DNA from: Vicingus sp036171675
GTDB taxonomy: Bacteria; Bacteroidota; Bacteroidia; Flavobacteriales_E; Vicingaceae
Assembly: GCA_036171675.1 (NCBI GenBank)
Contig: JAVHRO010000075.1
Span: forward strand, 1-64,000
DNA length: 64,000 nucleotides
Direction: 5' to 3'
The notes under the pieces were generated by a model. The model did not search any database. It had not been told where the DNA came from and saw nothing but the letters and a program-made list of their open reading frames with translations. Below, one piece after another: positions 1 through 7,349 of the stretch; positions within the stretch are counted from its first letter, which is position 1, and every line of letters starts with the position of its first letter. The translations under genes were made by a program, and so were the position numbers.

Positions 1-11
1 GCTATTCGGGC

Positions 12-43
12 TTTTTAACAATTTATCTATTTAACAATTTATC
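12..43. repeat. 16-bp imperfect tandem duplication
   Basis: Two adjacent 16-base units (12-27 and 28-43) share the core TTTAACAATTTATC and differ at one base. A short hairpin CCGC-GAA-GCGG follows at 43-53. No coding role is visible. It belongs to the repeat-rich left edge of the window. Confidence 0.6.
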
Positions 44-60
44 CGCGAAGCGGTCCCCTT

Positions 61-90
61 GCTGCCGCGAGTTTTTTTTTAACTCGTGGC
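61..90. repeat. Hairpin repeat, copy 1
   Basis: A 30-base element with arms GCCGCGAGTT (64-73) and AACTCGTGGC (81-90) around a run of T. The arms pair with one G-T type mismatch. An identical 30-base copy lies at 351-380, and both copies are preceded by CCCC[T/A]T. Identical dispersed hairpins suggest a REP or MITE-like element. The rest of 91-211 shows no gene. Confidence 0.7.
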
Positions 91-211
91 TAATAAAAAA
101 GTACGAGTTCCATTTCACTAAAATTGCAAGAGTAAAAGCTCTTAACAAAACTTATAAAACTGGATTATCAATATTTTTTTACACTACTAACCGACAAAAT
201 ATTTTAAAGAT

Positions 212-245
212 AAAGGGCTACTTTTAACAGTAAGCCCTTTTTTTC
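212..245 (+). terminator. Rho-independent terminator
   Basis: Perfect 8-bp stem AAAGGGCT (212-219) / AGCCCTTT (233-240) followed by a run of T. It would end a transcript entering from the left of the window. No gene upstream of it is visible inside the window. Confidence 0.65.
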
Positions 246-350
246 ATACTTTTTGCGTGACTAAACCCAAAAGATATGAGTTCCAAAGATATTGAAAAAA
301 AGTTTGTCGGTCAGCCGATTTTCAAACAATTAATTGATTTTATTCCCCAT

Positions 351-380
351 GCTGCCGCGAGTTTTTTTTTAACTCGTGGC
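351..380. repeat. Hairpin repeat, copy 2
   Basis: Identical over 30 bases to 61-90, with the same GCCGCGAGTT/AACTCGTGGC arms. It lies inside the short ORF at 276-470, directly after the transposase-like residues. Confidence 0.7.
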
Positions 381-438
381 AAAAAAAGTGAAATTTTTCC
401 TAAAAAAAACGAAACACTATCATCTGCCAATTTTTTCA

Positions 439-446
439 TAACTTTG
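439..446 (+). promoter_or_regulatory. -7 box of the toxin-antitoxin operon
   Basis: TAACTTTG matches the Bacteroidota -7 consensus TAnnTTTG and sits 27 bases before the antitoxin ATG at 474. No convincing -33 TTTG was seen. Confidence 0.45.
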
Positions 447-473
447 TGTGTAAGCGATAAAAACAACTAATGT

Positions 474-698
474 ATGACAACAATAACTTTTAAAATAAAC
501 GAAAAAACCAATGCTGGTAAAGTATTTTTAAATTTCATTAAAACATTTGTTGTTGGCGAAAAAGGTGTGGAAATTATCGAAACAGATGAAACCAGATACA
601 ATGCTGAAACAGAAAAAGTTATAGCTGATATCCAAAAAGGTAAAGGAATAAATAAAGCTAAAGATTCGGCTGATTTATTTAAAAAACTGGGTATCTAA
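474..698 (+). CDS. Type II antitoxin, RelB/DUF2683-like
   Basis: A 74-residue protein directly upstream of a YafQ-like toxin gene. The stop codon TAA (696-698) touches the toxin ATG (699), as is usual for co-translated antitoxin-toxin pairs. The N-terminal third (MTTITFKINEKTNAGKVFL) suits a beta-strand plus helix DNA-binding region. The C-terminal part is charged and probably helical (ADIQKGKGINKAKDSADLF), as expected for a toxin-neutralising tail. The antitoxin call rests mainly on gene order and size. The protein should bind the toxin and repress the operon through the promoter at 439-446. The exact family is uncertain. Confidence 0.65.
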   Translation: MTTITFKINEKTNAGKVFLNFIKTFVVGEKGVEIIETDETRYNAETEKVIADIQKGKGINKAKDSADLFKKLGI

Positions 699-971
699 AT
701 GTATCAGATAGAATATTCTAATAAAGTAAAGAAAGACATTAAGCTTGCCGAAAAAAGAGGATTAAAACTGCAACTTTTTAAAGAAGTGATTATACTTTTA
801 GAGAAAAGCGGCAAACTACCACCTAGCTATAAACCACACAAACTGAAAGGCAAATATCAAGGGCTTTGGGAATGCCATATACAACCCGATTGGTTACTTG
901 TGTGGGAGCAACAAGATACTATTAAACTGATTACACTTGCTAGAACAGGTACTCACTCTGATTTATTCTAA
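699..971 (+). CDS. YafQ-family mRNA interferase toxin
   Basis: A 90-residue RelE/YafQ-type ribosome-dependent endoribonuclease. Residues corresponding to the known YafQ active site are all present: the His in YKPHKL, the His, Asp and Trp in CHIQPDW, the Arg in LARTGTH, the His of TGTH and the C-terminal Phe of SDLF. Length and fold pattern fit the family (about 90 residues). It is expected to cleave mRNA on the ribosome when the antitoxin is degraded. Nothing suggests inactivation. It lies beside the decayed repeat region, a common place for mobile toxin-antitoxin modules. Confidence 0.85.
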   Translation: MYQIEYSNKVKKDIKLAEKRGLKLQLFKEVIILLEKSGKLPPSYKPHKLKGKYQGLWECHIQPDWLLVWEQQDTIKLITLARTGTHSDLF

Positions 972-1040
972 TCTGATTTCTCATTTGGCGAAAGAGTCAA
1001 ACTCCGCTCGAAACGACAAGAAATATTCGATATAAAATAA

Positions 1041-1048
1041 TACTTTTG
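1041..1048 (+). promoter_or_regulatory. -7 box of purB
   Basis: TACTTTTG fits TAnnTTTG and lies 26 bases before the purB ATG at 1075. Confidence 0.45.
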
Positions 1049-1074
1049 TATCCTTACAAAAATTGGATAATAAA

Positions 1075-2430
1075 ATGAATTTTTCGGCATTAACAGCAAT
1101 TTCACCCATCGACGGAAGGTATAGAAAAACCACCCAAAGTTTAGCTCCCTATTTTTCGGAAGCGGCATTGATACAATACCGTATTCGTGTAGAAATTGAA
1201 TATTTTATTGCCTTGTGCGAATTGCCTTTACCTCAGCTACAAGGTTTTGATAAAAGCCTTTACCCTGCCCTTCGCAACATTTACCAAAACTTATCGGAGG
1301 CTGATATGTTGTCGGTAAAAGACGAAGAAAAAGTAACCAACCACGATGTAAAAGCTGTTGAATATTTTATCAAAAAGAAATTTGATGTGTTGGGCATCAA
1401 TTCCGCTTACAAAGAATTTGTCCACTTTGGTTTAACCTCGCAAGACATTAACAACACCGCTGTTCCGCTTTCTATAAAAGAAGCTTTAATCGCTATTTAT
1501 TACCCCTTGTTAAACGATTGTTTAGCTAAGCTAAAAGAACTATCGGCAGCATGGGCAAATATTCCCATGTTGGCAAAAACACACGGACAACCTGCTTCTC
1601 CAACCAAATTGGGCAAGGAGTTTTACGTGTTTGTAGAACGTATTGAGAAACAACTTTTACAAGTTAAAGTTGTACCTTTTTCGGCAAAATTTGGTGGTGC
1701 AACAGGCAACTTAAATGCACACCATGTAGCTTACCCAAATTACAATTGGGTGGAATTCTGCAACAATTTTGTAAATAACAATTTGGGCTTAGACCGTTCG
1801 CAAACTACCACACAAATTGAGCATTACGATAATTTGGCGGCACTTTTCGACGGGCTAAAACGCATCAATACCATTTTAATTGATTTAGATCGCGATGTTT
1901 GGACGTATGTTTCGATGGATTATTTTAAACAAAAGATTAAGGAAGGCGAAATTGGTTCGTCGGCAATGCCACACAAAGTAAACCCGATTGATTTTGAAAA
2001 TTCGGAAGGAAATTTAGGTTTGGCAAATGCCATTTTCGAACACTTGTCGGCTAAGTTGCCTATTTCTCGTTTGCAACGAGATTTAACCGATTCTACCGTT
2101 TTACGAAATGTTGGCGTTCCAATTGGTCACACCGTTTTGGCTTTAGCTTCACTTTTAAAAGGCTTAAATAAATTAATTATTAACGAAGCAAAAATACATG
2201 CCGATTTAGAAAACAACTGGGCCGTTGCTGCCGAAGCCATCCAAACCGTATTGAGAAGAGAAGGTTATCCAAAACCCTACGAAGCATTAAAAGAATTGAC
2301 CCGAACCAACGAAAAAATCACGGCTACCTCTATCGCAAATTTTATCGAAACACTAAACGTAAGCGAAGAAGTAAAAAAGGAATTGCGGTTAATTTCTCCT
2401 TTTAACTTTACTGGAGTTGATTTAATTTAA
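1075..2430 (+). CDS. purB: Adenylosuccinate lyase
   Basis: PurB cleaves SAICAR in IMP synthesis and adenylosuccinate in AMP synthesis, releasing fumarate each time. The N-terminus MNFSALTAISPIDGRY and the family signature GSSAMPHKVNP (residues 294-304, followed by IDFENSEGNLG) match the E. coli-like branch of the fumarase/aspartase superfamily. Length is 451 residues, normal for the family. The open frame extends to a TTG at 1063, but the ATG at 1075 gives the standard N-terminus and is chosen. The ABC exporter gene begins 5 bases after the stop and may be co-transcribed. No defects were seen. Confidence 0.95.
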   Translation: MNFSALTAISPIDGRYRKTTQSLAPYFSEAALIQYRIRVEIEYFIALCELPLPQLQGFDKSLYPALRNIYQNLSEADMLSVKDEEKVTNHDVKAVEYFIKKKFDVLGINSAYKEFVHFGLTSQDINNTAVPLSIKEALIAIYYPLLNDCLAKLKELSAAWANIPMLAKTHGQPASPTKLGKEFYVFVERIEKQLLQVKVVPFSAKFGGATGNLNAHHVAYPNYNWVEFCNNFVNNNLGLDRSQTTTQIEHYDNLAALFDGLKRINTILIDLDRDVWTYVSMDYFKQKIKEGEIGSSAMPHKVNPIDFENSEGNLGLANAIFEHLSAKLPISRLQRDLTDSTVLRNVGVPIGHTVLALASLLKGLNKLIINEAKIHADLENNWAVAAEAIQTVLRREGYPKPYEALKELTRTNEKITATSIANFIETLNVSEEVKKELRLISPFNFTGVDLI

Positions 2431-2435
2431 TCCAA

Positions 2436-4265
2436 ATGAAAAGTTTTGCAAAAATATTAAAGTATGCAGGTGGTTATAAATTTTACGCCATCTTGAACGT
2501 TATTTTCAACATTCTATCGGTAATCTTTGAATTGCTATCCGTAATGCTTTTTATTCCTTTTTTAAATTTGTTGTTCAATCAATCGTCAACAATTCCTGTA
2601 ACTTCCAAGCCTGCTTTTGAATTTTCTAAACAATACGTTGAAACTTATTATAACTATACCTTAGGTCAAATAATTGAAAGTAGCGACAAGGTTGCAGCCT
2701 TATTGTTTGTATGTACCATTGTAGGAATTTTGTTCTTGCTTAAAAACGTGTTTCGGTATTTGGCGTTGTATTATATTTCTGTATTACGAACAGGTGTAGT
2801 TAGAGATTTGCGAAAAAAAATACATCAAAAAACCTTAGAATTACCTTTATCGTATTATTCTGAACAGCGAAAAGGAGACATCATGTCAAGAATGACTTCC
2901 GATGTTCAAGAAGTGGAATGGTCTATTCTAAATTCGTTGGAAATGATGTTTAGAGAACCGATAGCAGTTATTTTATCGGTGGTGGTTTTGGTAGTAATGA
3001 ATTCACAACTTACCCTATTTGCTATGATTTTGTTGCCTGTAAGCGGTTTTATTATTGGACAACTAGGAAAAAGTTTAAAACGCTCCTCCACCAAAGTTCA
3101 AGAAATGATGGGGATGATTTTGTCAAGTATAGAAGAAACATTAGGCGGATTACGAATTATAAAAGCCTTTAATGCCGAAGAACACATTGCTGAAAAGTTT
3201 GATAAATTAAACGAAAGCCACACAAAATTAACCCTTAGAATGGCCAGAAAAGCGGATTCAGCTTCACCACTTAGCGAATTTTTAGGCACCACAGTTATGG
3301 TTGTTTTGGCTTTTTATGGAGGTCGTTTGGTGCTTCAAGGAGATTCTGCTTTTAGTGGTGCTGAATTTTTTGGTTATATCATCGTGTTTGCTAGATTGTT
3401 AAGCCCAGTAAAAGCTTTTTCTACTGCTTATGCCATCGTATTAAAAGGTGCTGCTTCTGCCGATCGTATAGAAGATGTACTTTCTGTAAAAAACTTAATT
3501 GTTGACCCCGTTAATCCTAAAAAAATTGAACAATTTTCAAAATCAATCGTGTATAAAAATGTACATTTTTCATACGAACAACAATCCGTTCTTAATGGAA
3601 TTGACATTACCATAGAAAAAGGCAAAACTATTGCTCTTGTTGGTGAATCTGGAGGCGGAAAATCTACTTTAGCCGATTTGTTGCCACGATTCTATGATTT
3701 AGAAACTGGTGCAATTTTAATTGACGATATTAACATAAAAGATTTAACCCTCAACAATTTAAGGAGTTTAATGGGTATTGTTACGCAAGAATCCATTTTG
3801 TTTAACGACAGCATATACAACAACATCATATTAGGAACAAAAAATGCCACCAAAGAACAGGTAATTGAAGCTGCAAAAATTGCCAATGCCCATGAGTTTA
3901 TTATGCAAATGGAAAATGGATATGAAACAACCATTGGTGATAGAGGGGGAAAACTATCGGGTGGACAACGACAACGAATTAGCATTGCTCGAGCTGTGCT
4001 TAAAAATCCTGCGATTTTAATTCTTGATGAAGCCACTTCTGCACTCGATACAGAATCAGAAAAATTAGTGCAAGATGCCTTATTTAAACTAATGCAAAAC
4101 AGAACATCAATTGTTATTGCTCACCGATTATCTACTATTCAACATGCCGATGAAATTTTGGTCATTCAAAAAGGAAAAATAGTTGAGCGTGGAACTCATG
4201 CAGAACTCATAAAACTTCCTGGTGTTTACAAAAAACTTTCCGATCTTCAAAGTTTTTCTAAATAA
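2436..4265 (+). CDS. ABC transporter, ATP-binding/permease (MsbA-like)
   Basis: A 609-residue half-transporter: an N-terminal transmembrane domain with about six membrane segments (residues ~1-330) fused to a nucleotide-binding domain. Walker A is GESGGGKST at residues 403-411, the signature is LSGGQRQR, Walker B is ILILDEATSALD, and the H-loop is IAHRLST. This architecture is shared by MsbA lipid A flippases and other type IV ABC exporters, and it should work as a homodimer in the inner membrane. The substrate cannot be read from sequence. Lipid A or another lipid is the default guess for Bacteroidota. It follows purB by 5 bases. Confidence 0.88.
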   Translation: MKSFAKILKYAGGYKFYAILNVIFNILSVIFELLSVMLFIPFLNLLFNQSSTIPVTSKPAFEFSKQYVETYYNYTLGQIIESSDKVAALLFVCTIVGILFLLKNVFRYLALYYISVLRTGVVRDLRKKIHQKTLELPLSYYSEQRKGDIMSRMTSDVQEVEWSILNSLEMMFREPIAVILSVVVLVVMNSQLTLFAMILLPVSGFIIGQLGKSLKRSSTKVQEMMGMILSSIEETLGGLRIIKAFNAEEHIAEKFDKLNESHTKLTLRMARKADSASPLSEFLGTTVMVVLAFYGGRLVLQGDSAFSGAEFFGYIIVFARLLSPVKAFSTAYAIVLKGAASADRIEDVLSVKNLIVDPVNPKKIEQFSKSIVYKNVHFSYEQQSVLNGIDITIEKGKTIALVGESGGGKSTLADLLPRFYDLETGAILIDDINIKDLTLNNLRSLMGIVTQESILFNDSIYNNIILGTKNATKEQVIEAAKIANAHEFIMQMENGYETTIGDRGGKLSGGQRQRISIARAVLKNPAILILDEATSALDTESEKLVQDALFKLMQNRTSIVIAHRLSTIQHADEILVIQKGKIVERGTHAELIKLPGVYKKLSDLQSFSK

Positions 4266-4303
4266 CTCATATTTTTTTACTACTTTTAATCAAAAAACTG
4301 GTT

Positions 4304-4756
4304 ATGATTAAAAAGATATTATTCGTTTCGATTGTTACAATCGCCTTATTTTCTTGTACTTCCGACATTAATAAAGATGATACGTTACCTACAGATTCAA
4401 CTATGATTAAAGTTGATGACCCCAATGCTGAATATACTGCTGCCGACACCAGCTCTACGGGTGTGTATCAAGAAGCAGTCGATGATTCTAAAGAAATGAC
4501 CTTGCAAGAAGCCATGAAAGCCAACAATGCTCAACCAACAGTTGAAGAAGGTGGAATGTCGTTTTGTGATTGTGTTAAAAAACAAAAACAACTGGAAAAA
4601 ATAATCCTCGAATCAGAAGATGAGGCCGAGTCTGACAAAGCTATGGATGAATTAAACAATTTAAAAAATGGCGATTGTAAAATCTTGTTTGAAGGCAATC
4701 AATCAACGAAAGAAGCAAAACAAGCTCATGAAAGAAAAGTGAAAGCGTGTTTATAA
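4304..4756 (+). CDS. Small lipoprotein of unknown function
   Basis: A 150-residue protein with a lipoprotein signal peptide: a basic start (MIKK), a hydrophobic stretch and lipobox LFSC with the acylated Cys at position 18. The middle is rich in Asp, Thr and Ser and probably disordered. The C-terminal half holds CDCVKK, a charged helix and two further cysteines (DCK, ACL), so disulphides are possible. I do not recognise a named family. It starts 38 bases after the ABC exporter and may share its transcript. Confidence 0.7.
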   Translation: MIKKILFVSIVTIALFSCTSDINKDDTLPTDSTMIKVDDPNAEYTAADTSSTGVYQEAVDDSKEMTLQEAMKANNAQPTVEEGGMSFCDCVKKQKQLEKIILESEDEAESDKAMDELNNLKNGDCKILFEGNQSTKEAKQAHERKVKACL

Positions 4757-4900
4757 ATTTAGACTAAGCATTGCCACTCAACAGGCATAAGTAATTCAAT
4801 GTGATTTTGAATAAAGTAACCATTTTTTTTTCCTAACGTATTAGTAAAGTCCAATTAAACTAGTACATTAGCAAAATAACACTTCAACTACTTATATAGA

Positions 4901-5827
4901 ATGAAAAGATTATTTACGATATTTTTACTTTTCTCTTTTGGATTTTTAACTGTTAAAGCACAGACAGATTCTACTTTAATGGTAGCACCTGATACCACTA
5001 CTGCAACCGCCCCAACTTCTAATCCAATAAGTTCTCCTAATAAAACTGCACCTACTGAAAATGATTATCAAACTAAAGGTGTGTCAGTTTCTCCAGCTCA
5101 TTTTCATTTAACCATGAAGTCGGGTGAAGTAAAAACCTATAAAATAACCGTAAAAAACGACACCGAAAAAGCCAAACAATTTAAGGTCAACATTTATGAT
5201 TTTAACATGAATGGTAAAGGAAAAAGCAGCTTTATGGCTCCTGGAAAAGGTAAGTATTCACTATCTAAATGGTTAAATATATCTCCCACTTTTATTGAAG
5301 TTGCTCCTGGAGAAAAAAAAGAAGTAAAATTTACAGTGAGCGTTCCAACAACTGAAGAAGGAAACAAGGCGGCTTGGAGTGTAATTATGGTAGAACAAGA
5401 AGATCCTAGAAAAAAGTTAGAACCAGCGTCAAAATCTGAAAACACAGTTGCGCTAGGTGTTATTCCTACTTTTGCCTTTGGCGTGTTTGTGTATCAAAAT
5501 CCACCCAATGTGGTATCCAACAATGTAGAAATAACCAACTTTACGTATTCCGAAAAAGATACCACCAAATTTATTGCTATTGAGGCTTCTAACAAAGGAA
5601 ATGGAATTGCATTTTGTACATCGTATATCGATTTAACCAATTTAAAAACAGGAAAACAACAACGTTTAAATGTTAAAACCTTTACCATCGTTCCCGAATT
5701 AGTGCGTGATTTCAGCTTTGTATTACCAAAAAATATTGAAAAAGGCCCCTACTTAGCAGTTGGCGTGCTTGATTATGAAAATTCTGAAGAAATTCAGGCT
5801 GCTAAACTAAATTTTGAAATTAAATAA
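4901..5827 (+). CDS. Periplasmic pilus-chaperone-like protein
   Basis: A 308-residue secreted protein with signal peptide ending near VKAQ (residue ~21), a Thr/Pro-rich linker, then two immunoglobulin-like sandwiches (~residues 60-160 and 170-308). The pattern SVSPAHFHLTMKSGEVKTYKI...WLNISPTFIEVAPGEKKEVKF is the type seen in PapD/FimC-like chaperones and DUF916-type domains. It is the first gene of a four-gene run with two small secreted proteins and a large outer-membrane protein. I infer it escorts those small proteins through the periplasm. Sequence similarity is to the fold, not to a named member. A non-chaperone surface adhesin is the alternative. Confidence 0.6.
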   Translation: MKRLFTIFLLFSFGFLTVKAQTDSTLMVAPDTTTATAPTSNPISSPNKTAPTENDYQTKGVSVSPAHFHLTMKSGEVKTYKITVKNDTEKAKQFKVNIYDFNMNGKGKSSFMAPGKGKYSLSKWLNISPTFIEVAPGEKKEVKFTVSVPTTEEGNKAAWSVIMVEQEDPRKKLEPASKSENTVALGVIPTFAFGVFVYQNPPNVVSNNVEITNFTYSEKDTTKFIAIEASNKGNGIAFCTSYIDLTNLKTGKQQRLNVKTFTIVPELVRDFSFVLPKNIEKGPYLAVGVLDYENSEEIQAAKLNFEIK

Positions 5828-5877
5828 ACAACAACTATAAATTAAAAATTAATTACTAACCCTTAAATCAAACAATT

Positions 5878-6660
5878 ATGAAAAAACTATCGTATTTGTG
5901 CGGAGCCTTACTAATGATAGGCTCAGCAAGTAGTTTAAAAGCACAGTTAATCGATGAAAAAGATGTAACTGTAACAATGGATCTTCAGCCAGTTTTACAA
6001 TTGGACATGACCACTCCAGATCAAATCGAATTCGTATTTGATGAAATTAATGAATATTATGCTGGTATTACAAAGTATGGTGCTACAGTATTACGAGTAA
6101 GTTCTACAGTTAGCTGGGATTTATATGCAGTGGGTCGCTCAACTGGTACAAATGGTCCAGAATTCTGGGATCAACAAATTGATTATGGTAACAACAACCC
6201 TAATGCTGTTCCTGATCTTCCATTGAGTTTATTGGAGTTAAGACAAGCACAACCAAATAATGGTGCTGGTGCCGCTACAGGTACTTATCCTGATTATAGC
6301 CAAGCTTTCTCTCCAGCAACCATTCCAAGTGGTGGAAATAGCTTGTATGTAAATGCAGGTACTAACACACCTCCAACAACTGTTGATAAATACATTGGTG
6401 GTCATGCAGGTACATCAGGCGTAGTTGGTGCTGATTTCTTGCCAGGTGGAAGCTATTTAACTCAAACTGGTATTAATTCAGATTATTTCTATGTAATTGA
6501 TTATAGAATTTTACCTGGATTACCTGCAGTATTCCCTAATGCTGCTGATGCTGATGCTGTATTATTTCAAGATTTAGTAACTGTAAATGGTCCTGGATCA
6601 TATGCTGAGCCAGGTGTTTATACCATGTATGTTCAATACATTTTATTAGAAGATCAATAA
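5878..6660 (+). CDS. Secreted pilin-like protein, probable major subunit
   Basis: A 260-residue secreted protein with signal peptide MKKLSYLCGALLMIGSASSL-KAQ. Beta-strand-rich, with no lipobox and no T9SS sorting domain. It ends in VNGPGSY...PGVYTMYVQYILLEDQ, a final G-x-Y beta-strand pattern like that of spore-coat-U or DUF4402 type subunits. The next protein repeats its landmarks: YYAGI versus YYGGI, a central Ser-Trp strand, VNGPGSY and a terminal LLED/LEEN, so the two are paralogues. A strong stem-loop follows the gene (6682-6711). I infer an exported structural subunit. Function is not known. Confidence 0.6.
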   Translation: MKKLSYLCGALLMIGSASSLKAQLIDEKDVTVTMDLQPVLQLDMTTPDQIEFVFDEINEYYAGITKYGATVLRVSSTVSWDLYAVGRSTGTNGPEFWDQQIDYGNNNPNAVPDLPLSLLELRQAQPNNGAGAATGTYPDYSQAFSPATIPSGGNSLYVNAGTNTPPTTVDKYIGGHAGTSGVVGADFLPGGSYLTQTGINSDYFYVIDYRILPGLPAVFPNAADADAVLFQDLVTVNGPGSYAEPGVYTMYVQYILLEDQ

Positions 6661-6681
6661 GAATTAGTAAGTAATTATTTT

Positions 6682-6711
6682 AAAGGATGTGGGGGAAACT
6701 CTACATCCTTT
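6682..6711 (+). terminator. Intercistronic stem-loop
   Basis: Perfect stem AAAGGATGT (6682-6690) / ACATCCTTT (6703-6711) with a 12-base loop, between the two pilin-like genes. The downstream sequence is not a clean T run, so it may attenuate transcription or protect the 3' end of the upstream message. Confidence 0.6.
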
Positions 6712-6725
6712 AATAATTCTACAAT

Positions 6726-7343
6726 ATGCTTTCTATCAAAAAAGGATTAATATTCGTTTTATTATTTCTGGCTACAACATTACTTGAAGCTCAAATTCAC
6801 TGTGGATTGGTGGAAATAACACCCAACACTTCTATCAACTCCTTACTTTCTTTTGAAGATTTTACCAGTTATTATGGTGGTATAATCATAAATAGCGTTG
6901 CTAAGGTGAAAATAAAAGTGGAAGACAAAGCAGTTCCTGACCCATTATGTTCTTGGAGCTTGGTAATGATTATTGATAACAATCCTGGCGGAGGGACACC
7001 TCTAACTGAGTGGGAGCAATTAAATCAATATGGAAGTGGTTTAGGAACCAATCCTCCTATTAATTCACTTGAAATAAGAATTCGAAACTCATGTTCAACT
7101 TCTCCTATTGATGGAACATTTCAAACATTTACTAACAATGCCGATATTATAGACATTATAGCTCCATTATTACCTATAACCCCAGCTGGTAGTTGCGGCT
7201 TAAATGTAAATGGACCCGGAAGTTATTTATCAAATTATGATGAATTCAATTTTGATATTGACCTACGTGTTAAACCTTCATTTTCATTTAACCCAGGAAT
7301 TTATCAATTGAATATAAAATTTCATTTAGAAGAAAACCCATAG
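6726..7343 (+). CDS. Secreted pilin-like protein, probable minor subunit
   Basis: A 205-residue secreted protein with signal peptide ending near LLEAQ (residue ~23). It is a shorter, diverged paralogue of the preceding 260-residue protein, sharing YYGGI, the Ser-Trp strand (CSWSLVMIID), VNGPGSY and the final NPGIYQLNIKFHLEE strand. It contains four cysteines in the mature part, which the larger paralogue lacks. It lies 65 bases after the stem-loop gene and 6 bases before the outer-membrane gene, so it is most likely translated from the same operon. A tip or minor subunit role is inference only. Confidence 0.55.
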   Translation: MLSIKKGLIFVLLFLATTLLEAQIHCGLVEITPNTSINSLLSFEDFTSYYGGIIINSVAKVKIKVEDKAVPDPLCSWSLVMIIDNNPGGGTPLTEWEQLNQYGSGLGTNPPINSLEIRIRNSCSTSPIDGTFQTFTNNADIIDIIAPLLPITPAGSCGLNVNGPGSYLSNYDEFNFDIDLRVKPSFSFNPGIYQLNIKFHLEENP

Positions 7344-7349
7344 GATAAA

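Larger units (their letters stand above)
276..470 (+). pseudogene. Probable N-terminal remnant of an IS4-type transposase
   Basis: The first ~24 residues contain FVGQPIFKQLIDFIP, which resembles the N-terminus of IS4-family (DUF4372-like) transposases with their GQP-I/V-F-QL pattern. The match stops where the 30-base hairpin repeat begins at 351. The remaining residues are repeat translation and low-complexity sequence, so the ORF as a whole is unlikely to make a working protein. I infer a decayed insertion sequence cut off by, or joined to, the hairpin repeat. The family assignment comes from memory of the motif and is tentative. Confidence 0.35.

Noticed and set aside
1..275. Possible structural RNA gene at the left edge
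   Set aside because: No tRNA cloverleaf or known RNA fold was found. Only repeats, small hairpins and a terminator can be supported.
968..1168. 66-residue minus-strand ORF beside purB
   Set aside because: Overlaps the purB promoter and N-terminus, with no recognisable features.
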